Positions 7,233 through 15,467 are shown, numbered from the stretch's first letter. The stretch: DNA of 56,015 nt from an uncultured Oscillospiraceae bacterium (GCA_900763965.1 CAAFMG010000108.1:1-56015); one strand, 5' to 3'. Notes: generated by a model from the letters alone, not told the origin. Made by a program: numbers and translations.

Positions 7233-8156
7233 TTATTTCCAGAGGTTCTTGGGGTACAGACCCTGCTCCCGCATGGAAGCCAGAGCGGCGACCACAACGG
7301 GCTTATCCTCCTTGTAGGTCACGCCGTACCACTTGTCGTGGCTGGACAGCAGGCGGACTCTGGCCCGCTTTTCCTCCAGCAGCTGGCTGACCACGGCGGG
7401 CAGGAAGTATTCGCCCTTCAGGGGGTTGGTGCGGATGGCGTTGTCCAGGAAAGCGGGGAAGCGCTTCCAGGCTTCCTCCAGATAGCTCTTGTGGAAGCCC
7501 CACATATTCATGGAGACAATGGTATCGGCAGGCAGATCCGTCCAGGTAGCGCCGTCATCCTCGGTAAACCGGGGGCAGGTAACGCCCTTTTCAATCTTGG
7601 TGCGCTCGGTGACATTGGCAAGATAGCCGTCGGGGGTGGACTCGCACACGCCGCGGGCCACGGTGCCATGCTCGGTGACGGTGTTCTTCAGCAGGTAGCC
7701 CACCATGACGTACTCATAGCAGTCCGGGTCATCGGGGTGGCTGCACAGGTAATCGTAGATGGTCTTGAAAGCATCCACGCCGTAGTAATCATCGGCGTTG
7801 ATGATGGCGAAGGGGCCGTCCACCACATTCCGGGCAGCCAGAGCGGCGTGAGCCGTACCCCAGGGCTTGGTGCGGCCTTCGGGAACGGTGTAGCCCTCAG
7901 GCAGATCGGTGCTGATCTGGTGGACATAGAGGATGTTCATCTTCTTGGTCACATCCTCGCCGATGACCTCCTTGAAGGTCTCTTCCAGCTCGGGCTTGAT
8001 GATAAATACGGCGGTGCGGAAACCGGCCCGGTAGGCATCATACAGGGAGTAATGGACGATGATGTTGCCGTTTTCGTCTATAGGGTCGATCTGCTTCAGA
8101 CCGCCGTAACGGCTGCCCATACCGGCGGCCATGATAACGAGTACAGGTTCTTTCAT
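7233..8156 (-). CDS. Sugar-phosphate nucleotidyltransferase
   Basis: 307 residues. The N-terminal GT-A-like signature LVIMAAGMGSRYGGLKQ holds the NTP-binding loop, and INADDYYG near residue 120 gives the metal-binding aspartates. The protein resembles the group of nucleotidyltransferases found in gut bacteria beside NahK-type kinases, which make UDP-sugars from sugar-1-phosphates. Sugar and nucleotide specificity are not visible; UDP-GlcNAc/GalNAc or UDP-Glc/Gal are the best guesses. GGAGG lies 8 bases ahead of the start. It follows the permease genes on the same strand and shares a locus with the kinase and galE, which supports a role in activating the imported sugar. Confidence 0.85.
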   Translation of the reverse strand: MKEPVLVIMAAGMGSRYGGLKQIDPIDENGNIIVHYSLYDAYRAGFRTAVFIIKPELEETFKEVIGEDVTKKMNILYVHQISTDLPEGYTVPEGRTKPWGTAHAALAARNVVDGPFAIINADDYYGVDAFKTIYDYLCSHPDDPDCYEYVMVGYLLKNTVTEHGTVARGVCESTPDGYLANVTERTKIEKGVTCPRFTEDDGATWTDLPADTIVSMNMWGFHKSYLEEAWKRFPAFLDNAIRTNPLKGEYFLPAVVSQLLEEKRARVRLLSSHDKWYGVTYKEDKPVVVAALASMREQGLYPKNLWK

Positions 8157-8186
8157 TTCTGGATCCTCCTAAGCATTTGTTGGAAA

Positions 8187-8210
8187 TGGGGAATTCGGAC
8201 GAATTCCCCA
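8187..8210. other. Perfect intercistronic hairpin
   Basis: TGGGGAATTC / GAATTCCCCA, 10-bp arms with a 4-base loop, in the 77-base gap between the MalG-type permease and the nucleotidyltransferase. No T run follows on the minus strand, so RNA stabilisation or partial attenuation is more likely than termination. Confidence 0.6.
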
Positions 8211-8233
8211 TAATCCATAATAACCGTTACATA

Positions 8234-9085
8234 TTAACCCTTGACACCACCTGCCGTCAAGCCGCTGGTCAAATTTTTCTCGATGGACATGAACAAAATG
8301 ACAACGGGGATGATGGCGAAGATGGATGCGGCGAACAGGTACTGCCACTCGATCATGTTGTAGCCGTTGAAAATGTTGATACCAACGGTCAGCGGCTTGA
8401 TGGTATCGGTGGAAATCAGGCACAGAGCCACGGTAAATTCGTTCCATGCGTTGATGAAGATGAAGATCAGGGTGGTGACGATGCCGGGGGCGGCAACAGG
8501 CAGCAGGATCTTGAACATGGCCTGGATCCGGTTGCAGCCGTCAATGGTGGCGGCCTGCTCCATTTCGGCGGAGATGCTCATGAAGGTGCCCCGGAGCAGC
8601 CAGATGGTGAAGGCCTGGTTAAAGGCGGCGTTGATGAACACCAGACCCAGCAGGGAGTTGGTCAGGTTCATAAACTGCATGACCTTGTAAATACCGATCA
8701 GAAGAACCACGGGGGCGAACATCTGGGAGACGATGATAAAGCCCAGGAAAGCGGTCTGTCCCTTGAACTTCATACGGGCCAGAGCATAGGCGGCGGGAAT
8801 GCCGCAGACCATGGCAATGGCGGTGGAGCCGGAGGCGATGAGGATGGAGTTGAGCATATACTTGGCCATGGGAGCTTTTGTCCAGATGTCGGCAAAGTTG
8901 GACCACATCCAGACCTTGGGGAGGATGGTGCCGTCCATGGCGAAGATCTCCTGGCGGCTCTTCAGTGCAGTGAAGAACATGACAAGATAGGGATACAGGA
9001 TCACAAGGCAGATCAGGCACACGACGAAATACAGCAGGATCCGGCACAGCAGCTTGCTCCAGTTGATGCGAAGGGAGTCATTCAT
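8234..9085 (-). CDS. Carbohydrate ABC transporter permease (MalG type)
   Basis: 283 residues with six predicted membrane helices. The cytoplasmic EAA loop reads EQAATIDGCNRIQAMFKILLP, where the Gly contacts the ATPase. It pairs with the MalF-type permease just upstream (2 bp gap) as the inner-membrane pore of a CUT1-family importer. No ATPase gene is in the locus, which is usual for Firmicute CUT1 systems that share a MsmX-type ATPase encoded elsewhere. The SD is GGAG, 9 bases from the ATG. Confidence 0.95.
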   Translation of the reverse strand: MNDSLRINWSKLLCRILLYFVVCLICLVILYPYLVMFFTALKSRQEIFAMDGTILPKVWMWSNFADIWTKAPMAKYMLNSILIASGSTAIAMVCGIPAAYALARMKFKGQTAFLGFIIVSQMFAPVVLLIGIYKVMQFMNLTNSLLGLVFINAAFNQAFTIWLLRGTFMSISAEMEQAATIDGCNRIQAMFKILLPVAAPGIVTTLIFIFINAWNEFTVALCLISTDTIKPLTVGINIFNGYNMIEWQYLFAASIFAIIPVVILFMSIEKNLTSGLTAGGVKG

Positions 9086-9087
9086 AG

Positions 9088-9981
9088 TTATTCGTCTCCT
9101 TTCTTCAGAGTGGAAACCATGTAGACGCTGGCGCAGACCAGCAGGATCAGGAAGCCGATGACGGAAACGGCGGCGGCTTCACCCTGCTTGCCGTTGTAGA
9201 AGGCCAGCTTGTACAGGTAGGTGACCAGGGTATCGGTGCGGCTGGCAGGGTCGCCCTTGGTGATGGTCCAGACAATGGGGAAGGAGTTGAAAACATAGAT
9301 GATGTTCAGCACCGTGGCAACGGTCAGGCTGGGCTTGACCAGAGGCAGGGTGATGTTGAACAGCTTCTGCCAATAGTTGGCACCGTCCACCGTGGCGGCC
9401 TCGTAGTAGGAAGAATCAATGCTTTGCAGGCCGGACAGGGCGGTAAAGCAGACAAAGGGAATGGTGACGAAAATACCACAGGCAATCTCCCAGGCGAAGA
9501 AAGCCTCGGGGGTGGGGGTCCAGTTGATGTTGGTGCTGATGATGCCCAGGGTTTTCAGCAGGGTGTTCAGGGAACCGTAGTCCACGCTGATGATGAACTT
9601 CCAAACGGAGGCCTGAATGACCAGGGTGGTGGCCCAGGGGAAAACCACAATGGCCCGGGCAATCTTGCGGCCCTTGAATTCGTTGTTCAGAAGCAGGGCC
9701 AGAATGAAGCCCAGAATGGTGGACAGCACCACCACATAGAAGGTCCAGACGATGGTGTTTTTCAGAACCATGCCGAACTTGGGACTGCCAAGAACCTTCT
9801 GGAAGTTGGCAAAACCGGCGGCACCCTTGATGATACCGGACTTGGTGATCTGGCTGAAGGCCATGCGGAAAACGAATCCGATGGGAAAGACAATAAAAAT
9901 TGCCATCAGGATGACACTGGGCAGGATCCACAGATAGGGTTCTGCCTTGCTCATCAGGCGGTAGGGCTTGTTTTGTTTCAC
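9088..9981 (-). CDS. Carbohydrate ABC transporter permease (MalF type)
   Basis: 297 residues, with six helices plus a short N-terminal segment. It has PYLWILPSVILMAIFIVFPIG as the first helix and an EAA loop EAATVDGANYWQKLFNITLP. The start chosen is a GTG at 9981, because GGGAGG sits just ahead of it. The in-frame ATG 66 bases upstream lies in the hairpin-rich leader, has no SD, and would add an atypical polar extension. It forms the heterodimeric channel with the MalG-type partner, and the upstream lipoprotein feeds it substrate. Confidence 0.92.
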   Translation of the reverse strand: MKQNKPYRLMSKAEPYLWILPSVILMAIFIVFPIGFVFRMAFSQITKSGIIKGAAGFANFQKVLGSPKFGMVLKNTIVWTFYVVVLSTILGFILALLLNNEFKGRKIARAIVVFPWATTLVIQASVWKFIISVDYGSLNTLLKTLGIISTNINWTPTPEAFFAWEIACGIFVTIPFVCFTALSGLQSIDSSYYEAATVDGANYWQKLFNITLPLVKPSLTVATVLNIIYVFNSFPIVWTITKGDPASRTDTLVTYLYKLAFYNGKQGEAAAVSVIGFLILLVCASVYMVSTLKKGDE

Positions 9982-10027
9982 GAAATTACCTCCCTTATAT
10001 TCATTGGAAAATGCGCGCAGAAGCGGC

Positions 10028-10118
10028 CGGGATGCAGCCACTTTCAAAATGCATCCCGTGGCGGCACTTTGAAAATGGCTGCACTCGAAAATGGGCCGGG
10101 CCTTTCGACCCGGCCCAT
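10028..10118 (-). terminator. Nested hairpins between binding protein and permease genes
   Basis: Three inverted repeats lie in the 172-base gap. CGGGATGC/GCATCCCG is at 10028 and 10051. GCAGCCACTTTCAAAATG and an inverted near-copy are at about 10034 and 10065. ATGGGCCGGG/CCCGGCCCAT is at 10091-10100 and 10109-10118, with TTTTC following on the minus strand. The last can act as a partial terminator, giving more binding-protein mRNA than permease mRNA, a common arrangement in importer operons. Confidence 0.65.
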
Positions 10119-10153
10119 CTCTTATGCCTTCATAAAATCAGCTATGAGTTGGA

Positions 10154-11440
10154 TTATCCGGCGATTTCGGACTGCAGGTTGTCCAGCAGATCCTTCACGT
10201 TGCCGCCCAGCAGAGCCTGCTGCTCCACGTCGATAACGCCCTGCTTCACGTCTGCCCACTCAGCCTTGGCAGTGGGGTAGAACTTGGCGGAGCCAACGAT
10301 GTCGATCCATGCGCCCATGGCGGGATCAGCAGCGGCGCAAGCCTCACCACCGGCGGTGGTAGCGGGCAGGAAGCCTTCCATCAGAACCCACTCGGAGTAG
10401 GGCTCGTCATCATAGAAAGCATCAACGACCTTGGAGATAGCGGCCATCTGTGCATCGGTCTGCTTGTTGTCGAAGCACATGATGCGGTCCATAACACCGG
10501 CGGAGACGGAGGTGCCGGAGTTGTTGGGGATAGCGGCAAAGCCATAGTTGATGCCAGCGTCGCCTGCCTGAGAGGACAGAGCATTGGGGGCGATCATCAT
10601 AGCCAGCTTGCCTGCGCAGAACAGATCCTGCAGGGCATAACGGGTGTCGTTGGTGGGATCGGTGTTGGTCAGGCCTTCCTTGACCAGACCCACGGCGTAC
10701 TCAACAGCGGCCACGTTCTCGGCAGAGTTCAGGACCCACTCGTTGTTGTCGTCCACGAAGCCGCCGGCGTTGCCCCAGGTGTAGTAAGCAAAGGCAGCCT
10801 GGCCTTCGTCGGTGGTCATGTCAATACCCCAGGGGTAGATGTCGGGGCACTTTTCCTTGATGGTCTTGCAGGCGGCGGTCAGCTCGTCCCAGGTCTTGGG
10901 AACTTCCACACCGGCCTGAGCCAGGATGTCCTTGTTATAGTACATAGCACGGGCGGAAGCCAGGTCGGGAACGGCCCAGACAACGCCGTCAACAACGGAC
11001 TGATCCAGGAAAGCCTGGTAGAACTTGGCGTAGGTTTCGGGAGAGCACCACTTTTCGGCGGGCAGCAGCAGGCCGTCAGCCTGGAAGTCAGCGAACACGT
11101 CGATGTTCAGCAGGTCGGGAGCCTGACCGTTGGCAACACGGGTGTTGACCACGGTGTAGATGTCGTTCCAGGAAACAACGTCCTGAACCAGGTCGATGTC
11201 GGGGTTGGCAGCTTCAAACTTCTTCTCGAATTCTGCCCACCAGTCGCCGGTCTTGGGACCGTACTGGGCGGCGATCAGGGTAACGGTGGTCTTGCCGCTG
11301 TCGGCTGCGGGAGCTTCGGTGGTGGCTGCGGGGGCATCGGTCTTGGGGGCATCGGTAGCAGCAGGGGCATTGGAGCCGCCGCAGGCAGCCAGACCCAGAG
11401 CCATAGCCAGAACCAGCAGCAGGGCAATGATCTTCTTCAT
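10154..11440 (-). CDS. Extracellular sugar-binding lipoprotein of the ABC importer
   Basis: 428 residues. The lipoprotein signal has a Lys-Lys N terminus, a hydrophobic core and lipobox LAAC with the lipidated Cys at residue 20. An Ala/Thr/Pro-rich linker (about 22-48) spaces the domain from the membrane. The mature part is a family-1 type solute-binding protein with FEAANPDIDLVQ, a PDLLNID segment and YYNKDILAQAG. It captures an oligosaccharide for the two downstream permeases; the ligand is not predictable. First gene of the four-gene minus-strand operon, with a near-consensus promoter and AGGAGG ahead of the ATG. Confidence 0.95.
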   Translation of the reverse strand: MKKIIALLLVLAMALGLAACGGSNAPAATDAPKTDAPAATTEAPAADSGKTTVTLIAAQYGPKTGDWWAEFEKKFEAANPDIDLVQDVVSWNDIYTVVNTRVANGQAPDLLNIDVFADFQADGLLLPAEKWCSPETYAKFYQAFLDQSVVDGVVWAVPDLASARAMYYNKDILAQAGVEVPKTWDELTAACKTIKEKCPDIYPWGIDMTTDEGQAAFAYYTWGNAGGFVDDNNEWVLNSAENVAAVEYAVGLVKEGLTNTDPTNDTRYALQDLFCAGKLAMMIAPNALSSQAGDAGINYGFAAIPNNSGTSVSAGVMDRIMCFDNKQTDAQMAAISKVVDAFYDDEPYSEWVLMEGFLPATTAGGEACAAADPAMGAWIDIVGSAKFYPTAKAEWADVKQGVIDVEQQALLGGNVKDLLDNLQSEIAG

Positions 11441-11504
11441 ATAAATTTCCTCCTAAAAGATGTGCGTGAATTTGCTTTTTTTTACACAACTCACGTCACA
11501 ATTA

Positions 11505-11532
11505 AGTATACAAGAAAAACAATAAATGTCAA
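11505..11532 (-). promoter_or_regulatory. Promoter of the ABC importer operon
   Basis: Minus strand TTGACA, 16 bases, TATACT, about 64 bases ahead of the lipoprotein start. It is one of the strongest promoters in the window, in an AT-rich 365-base divergent region (11441-11805) shared with the kinase gene. Confidence 0.82.
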
Positions 11533-11659
11533 TAAAGATTTAACATATTTTGGGGTGTAAATTGGCGTAATTGACAAAATCGTATAAATAGCCAAATGGA
11601 TATACTTGGTTTTGTACAAAATTAACAGAAGTAGGCAGATGTATTTTTGCGAAAAACCA

Positions 11660-11688
11660 TTGAAAGCTGTATATTTCTGTGGTATACT
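11660..11688 (+). promoter_or_regulatory. Promoter of the N-acetylhexosamine-kinase-like gene
   Basis: TTGAAA, 17 bases, TATACT, with an extended -10 TG one base ahead. It leaves a leader of about 110 bases before the GTG start. Confidence 0.8.
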
Positions 11689-11758
11689 GAAGATGAGAAA
11701 AATGCGGAATAACGGATTTTTTGCATATTTCGATGATAGATGTATCTAAGTACGTAAT

Positions 11759-11780
11759 TTACGGTTTGCCAAAACCGTAA
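11759..11780. promoter_or_regulatory. Perfect palindrome in the kinase leader, candidate operator
   Basis: TTACGGTTT / AAACCGTAA, 9-bp arms with a 4-base spacer, 11 bases ahead of the SD GGAGGG and about 70 bases downstream of the -10. It is compatible with a repressor roadblock or a small mRNA hairpin near the ribosome binding site; no terminator T run follows. Confidence 0.5.
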
Positions 11781-11805
11781 CATAATTTCAGGAGGGAATA
11801 CCAAC

Positions 11806-12927
11806 GTGAGTCATTATTATTATCCAGAAAAGGAAGCTGTGCTGCCGGAGGTTCTTGCAGCCTATGATTTCCCGGAAACGCTGCTGGGCGTGACCCGGTA
11901 TGGTCAGGGCCATATCAATGATACCTTCTGCGTGGTTTGCCAGCCCCAGGAGGGGGATGCCATCCGCTTTATTTTGCAGGGTATGTCTCTGGCAGCCTTC
12001 CCCCATCCGGAGGAACTGATGGAGAACTTCATCGGCATCACCAATTACCTGCGGGAAAAGGTGGAGGAAAACGGCGGTGATCCCCTGCGGGAGACCCTGA
12101 GTCTGGTAAAGACCAGAGACGGCAAGGATTATTATACCGATGCTTCCGGCAAGGTCTGGCGGCTGACCCCCTTTATTGAAAACACCGAGTGCTACCAGTC
12201 TGCTACGGCGGATCTGTTTGAGGCTTCTGCCCGTGCCTTCGGCCGGTTCCAGTATATGCTCAAGGACTATCCTGCCCAGACCCTCCATGAGACCATCGTG
12301 AATTTCCACAACACCGAGGATCGCTTTGCCAAGTTTGAGGCTGCGCTGGCTGCGGACAAGCTGGGCCGTGCAGCGGATATCCGGGAGGACATTCAGTTCG
12401 TTCTGGATCGGAAGGCCGACTGCTCCGTGGCCCTGCAGGCCCTGCGGGAGGGACGGCTGCCCCTGCGAGTCACCCACAATGATACCAAGCTGAATAATAT
12501 CCTCATCGACCGGAATTCCGGCGAGGGCATCTGCGTCATCGACCTGGATACCACCATGCCCGGCCTTTCCATCAATGACTTCGGTGACTCCATCCGTTTC
12601 GGCGCCAACCACTGCAAGGAGGACGAGAAGGATCTGAGCAAGGTCAATTTTGATATCTCCTTGTACGAGGTCTACACCCGGGGCTTCCTGGAGGGCGCAC
12701 AGGGGGGCCTGACCAAGACGGAGCTGGAGTATCTGCCCTGGGGTGCCAGACTGATGACCCTGGAGTGCGGTATCCGCTTCCTGACGGACTACCTGGAGGG
12801 AGACCACTACTTCCGCATCCACTATCCCACCCAGAATCTGGATCGCTGCCGCACCCAGTTCAAGCTGGTCAAGGATATGGAGGAGCAGTTTGAGGCCATG
12901 GCTGCCGTGGTGCGCAAGTACGCATAA
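11806..12927 (+). CDS. N-acetylhexosamine 1-kinase-like phosphotransferase
   Basis: 373 residues of the aminoglycoside-phosphotransferase/choline-kinase fold. The catalytic loop is THNDTKLNN (H224, D226), and the metal-binding IDLDTTMPGL (D246, D248) is followed by DFGDSIRFG. This arrangement matches NahK (LnpB), which phosphorylates GlcNAc or GalNAc at C1 using ATP in the bifidobacterial lacto-N-biose pathway. The start is GTG, with GGAGGG 9 bases upstream. Divergent from the sugar importer and upstream of galE; with the nucleotidyltransferase it would make UDP-HexNAc from free sugar. No GH112 phosphorylase is present here, so the source of free sugar is uncertain, and other anomeric kinases remain possible. 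Confidence 0.85.
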   Translation: MSHYYYPEKEAVLPEVLAAYDFPETLLGVTRYGQGHINDTFCVVCQPQEGDAIRFILQGMSLAAFPHPEELMENFIGITNYLREKVEENGGDPLRETLSLVKTRDGKDYYTDASGKVWRLTPFIENTECYQSATADLFEASARAFGRFQYMLKDYPAQTLHETIVNFHNTEDRFAKFEAALAADKLGRAADIREDIQFVLDRKADCSVALQALREGRLPLRVTHNDTKLNNILIDRNSGEGICVIDLDTTMPGLSINDFGDSIRFGANHCKEDEKDLSKVNFDISLYEVYTRGFLEGAQGGLTKTELEYLPWGARLMTLECGIRFLTDYLEGDHYFRIHYPTQNLDRCRTQFKLVKDMEEQFEAMAAVVRKYA

Positions 12928-12972
12928 GCACATAAGCATAAGCAAAATAAAGGTAAAGATATAGCGAAAGCA

Positions 12973-13001
12973 TTGAAATCCGGCCCAATGCGTGGTATGA
13001 T
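12973..13001 (+). promoter_or_regulatory. Internal promoter of galE
   Basis: TTGAAA, 17 bases, TATGAT with an extended -10 TG, in the 104-base gap between the kinase gene and galE. It suggests galE can be expressed independently of the kinase. Confidence 0.75.
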
Positions 13002-13031
13002 AATCATACAGACTTAAAGGAGGTAATTCCC

Positions 13032-14051
13032 ATGAACATTCTGGTTACCGGCGGATCCGGTTACATCGGCTCCCACACCTGTCTGGAGCTGCTGGAAAAC
13101 GGCTACGGCGTTGTGGTCATTGACAACCTGTGCAACTCCAACCCCAAAAGCCTGGAGCGTGTGCGCTTCCTCACCGGAAAGGACATCAAGTTCTATGAAG
13201 GTGACGTTCGGGACGAGGAACTTCTGCGGAAGATCTTCGCAGAAAACAAGATCGACGCAGTCATCCATTTTGCCGGTCTGAAGGCTGTGGGAGAATCCGT
13301 TGCCCAGCCCTGGCGGTACTATGACAACAACCTGAATTCCACCCTGGTTCTGACCAAGGTGATGAATGAGGTGGGTGTGAAGAGAATCATCTTCTCCTCC
13401 TCCGCAACGGTTTACTCCGGGGACAACGAGATGCCCCTGCGGGAGACCAGCCGCACCGGCAACTGCACCAACCCCTATGGCTGGACCAAGTATATGACCG
13501 AGCAGATCCTCAGCGGCATGGCCTTTGCCGACAAGGAGTGGAGCGTTGTCCTGCTGCGCTACTTCAACCCCATCGGCGCTCATCCTTCCGGACTGATCGG
13601 CGAGGATCCCAGAGGCATTCCCAACAACCTGATGCCCTACATCACCCAGGTGGCCATCGGCCGCCGGGAGTATTTGAGCATCTACGGCGATGACTACGAC
13701 ACCCATGACGGCACCGGCGTTCGGGACTACATCCATGTGGTTGACCTGTCCAAGGGTCATGTGGCCGCTGTGAAGTACGCAGTGAACAACCTGGGCTGCG
13801 ATGTGTTCAATCTGGGCACCGGCACCGGCTACAGCGTGCTGGATATGGTCAAGGCTTTCGAGGAAGCCAACGGCCTGAAGCTGCCCTACAAGATCGTGGC
13901 TCGCCGCCCCGGCGATCTGGCCACCTGCTATGCCGACCCTGCTAAGTCCGAAAAGGTACTGGGCTGGAAGGCAGAAAAGACACTGGTGGATATGTGCCGG
14001 GACTCCTGGAACTGGCAGTCCAAAAACCCCATGGGTTTCGGCGATAAATAA
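13032..14051 (+). CDS. galE: UDP-glucose/UDP-GlcNAc 4-epimerase
   Basis: 339 residues, normal GalE length. The Rossmann NAD-binding motif GGSGYIG is at residues 7-13, followed by DNLCNSN. The catalytic SSSATVY and Y-x3-K (YGWTK) are in the middle, and the C-terminal substrate domain contains NLGTGTGYSV and RRPGDLATCYADP. It interconverts UDP-Glc and UDP-Gal, and in many gut bacteria UDP-GlcNAc and UDP-GalNAc too. AAAGGAGG lies ahead of the ATG. It completes the pathway implied by the upstream kinase and the nucleotidyltransferase. Confidence 0.96.
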   Translation: MNILVTGGSGYIGSHTCLELLENGYGVVVIDNLCNSNPKSLERVRFLTGKDIKFYEGDVRDEELLRKIFAENKIDAVIHFAGLKAVGESVAQPWRYYDNNLNSTLVLTKVMNEVGVKRIIFSSSATVYSGDNEMPLRETSRTGNCTNPYGWTKYMTEQILSGMAFADKEWSVVLLRYFNPIGAHPSGLIGEDPRGIPNNLMPYITQVAIGRREYLSIYGDDYDTHDGTGVRDYIHVVDLSKGHVAAVKYAVNNLGCDVFNLGTGTGYSVLDMVKAFEEANGLKLPYKIVARRPGDLATCYADPAKSEKVLGWKAEKTLVDMCRDSWNWQSKNPMGFGDK

Positions 14052-14080
14052 GGCTGTTTCCGGGTAATACAATGAAAACG

Positions 14081-14119
14081 CCGCCATTTTGGAGAGATCC
14101 TCCGAAATGGCGGTCTTTT
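14081..14119 (+). terminator. Terminator of galE
   Basis: CCGCCATTTnGGA / TCCnAAATGGCGG stem followed by TCTTTTTG on the plus strand, 30 bases past the galE stop. Confidence 0.85.
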
Positions 14120-14186
14120 TGTTTGGAAAAACGGGACTCTACTGCCAGTGGAGTTCTCTACAATTTGGGTAATTGCCCAGAGTTCC

Positions 14187-14215
14187 TTGACGAAAACCAT
14201 ACGGGCAGGTATGAT
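14187..14215 (+). promoter_or_regulatory. Promoter of the first degV gene
   Basis: TTGACG, 17 bases, TATGAT, 48 bases ahead of the ATG. Spacing and hexamers fit sigma-A. Confidence 0.75.
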
Positions 14216-14262
14216 GGATAGCAAACCAAAGAAAAAGTGAAAAAGAGAAAAAGGGGACTGCT

Positions 14263-15126
14263 ATGCATTACAGAATCATTTCCGATTCCTCATCCAATCT
14301 GTTTACTCTGCCCGGCGTGGACTACACCACCGTGCCCATGAAGGTCATCGCCGGAACCAGAGAATATGTGGACACCCCCAGCCTGAACGTGGCCGGTATG
14401 GTTCACGACCTGAAGCATCACCATGGCACCTCCGGTTCCTCCTGCGCCAATATTGGCGACTGGCTGGAAACCTTTGAGGGGGCAGACGTTATCTTCTGCG
14501 TTACCATTTCCAAGAACGTCTCCGGCAGCTACAACGCCGCACAGCAGGCACTGACGGAGCACCTGGAGGAGAACCCCGGCAAGCGGGGCTATGTCTTTGA
14601 CTCCCTGGCTGCCGGCCCGGAGCAGGCCATGCTGGTGGAGAAGGTGGCCCAGCTGATCGGTGAAGGCTGTGACTTTGATACCATTGTGGAGAAGGCCCGG
14701 GATTACCATAACCACACCCACACCATGTACCGGCTTCAGTCTCTGACCAACCTGGCCAGAAACGGCCGGATCAGCGTTGCATCTGCCAAGCTGGCAGGGG
14801 TGCTGGGCATTCGGGTGGTCGGTGACGTCAAGGGCGGCCGCCTGTCCCTGCTGGGAAAGGTTCGGGGTGACAGAAAGGCCATCCCCTATGTGGTGGAGGA
14901 AATGAAGCGCAGAGGCTTCTATGACGGCGCACTGCTGCGCATTGCCCACTGCTATGCCGAGAACATTGCCGGTGAGCTTCGGGATGCCATTCTGCGGGAA
15001 TTCCCCAACGCCCGGGTGATGATCGAGCCCACCGGAGCTCTGTGCAGCTTCTACGCCGAGGAGGGCGGCCTGATGATCGGCTTTGAAGGCGGCTTCGACC
15101 ACGAAAACGACAATCGGCTGTTCTAA
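14263..15126 (+). CDS. DegV-family fatty-acid-binding protein
   Basis: 287 residues of the two-domain DegV fold. The family signature at the N terminus is IISDSSSN, and a GTSGSSCANIGDW segment supplies the conserved Ser that binds the fatty-acid carboxylate. VTISKNVSGSYN and the SLTNLARNGRIS motif follow. Related FakB proteins present fatty acids to the FakA kinase; no FakA homologue is adjacent, so that role is by family only. It has its own promoter and probably ends at the hairpins at 15335-15407. A second, divergent DegV paralogue lies at 37077. Confidence 0.92.
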   Translation: MHYRIISDSSSNLFTLPGVDYTTVPMKVIAGTREYVDTPSLNVAGMVHDLKHHHGTSGSSCANIGDWLETFEGADVIFCVTISKNVSGSYNAAQQALTEHLEENPGKRGYVFDSLAAGPEQAMLVEKVAQLIGEGCDFDTIVEKARDYHNHTHTMYRLQSLTNLARNGRISVASAKLAGVLGIRVVGDVKGGRLSLLGKVRGDRKAIPYVVEEMKRRGFYDGALLRIAHCYAENIAGELRDAILREFPNARVMIEPTGALCSFYAEEGGLMIGFEGGFDHENDNRLF

Positions 15127-15364
15127 ACTGCATCGAAAAACTACCAGGTTTTTGGAGGCATTTTCAGACCGCCCAAAAAAGCCTCGCAGAGTTTGCCGAC
15201 GGTAGTCGGCAAATAAAGTCAAATATATTTTTTGTCAGGACCTGCGCCTGACGAAAAATACTTCTCAGGCCGTAAGTGTGCGAGTTGTGCGCCATAGGCG
15301 CGCAAGGAGTGCGCGCAGCGGACTGCAAAAAACTGGCGGAAAACCCCGAATGGGGTTTTTCGCC
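15127..15364. other. Hairpin-rich intergenic stretch
   Basis: The 341 bases between degV and the radical SAM gene hold no convincing reading frame, but they contain a series of inverted repeats. TTTGCCGAC-GGTA-GTCGGCAAA is at 15192-15213. A near-perfect 12-bp stem around GTCAGG/CCTGAC is at 15228-15258. TTGTGCGCC-ATA-GGCGCGCAA is at 15285-15305, and GGCGGAAAACCCC/GGGGTTTTTCGCC at 15335-15364. It may be a structured RNA, a decayed repeat element, or both; its orientation is not settled. Confidence 0.5.
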
Positions 15365-15370
15365 AAGCTC

Positions 15371-15407
15371 AAAAGGCTTCCAAGTTTTTGGGGGCCTTTT
15401 TTCTTTT
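15371..15407 (+). terminator. Terminator ahead of the radical SAM gene
   Basis: AAAAGGC / GCCTTTT stem followed by TTCTTTT on the plus strand. It ends the degV transcript or the structured intergenic RNA, just ahead of the next promoter. Confidence 0.6.
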
Positions 15408-15415
15408 GTTCCCTC

Positions 15416-15443
15416 TTGCACCCGGTAAAAATGGTGTTATAAT
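15416..15443 (+). promoter_or_regulatory. Promoter of the radical SAM gene
   Basis: TTGCAC, 16 bases, TATAAT, with an extended -10 TG one base ahead, 24 bases before the ATG. Confidence 0.75.
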
Positions 15444-15467
15444 AAGAAGAAAACAGGAGGATTTGCT

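Noticed and set aside
9982..10047. ATG start at 10047 for the MalF-type permease
   Set aside because: No ribosome binding site and it lies in the hairpin region; the GTG at 9981 has GGGAGG at proper distance.
13014..14087. Minus-strand frame opposite galE
   Set aside because: Antisense to a clear epimerase.
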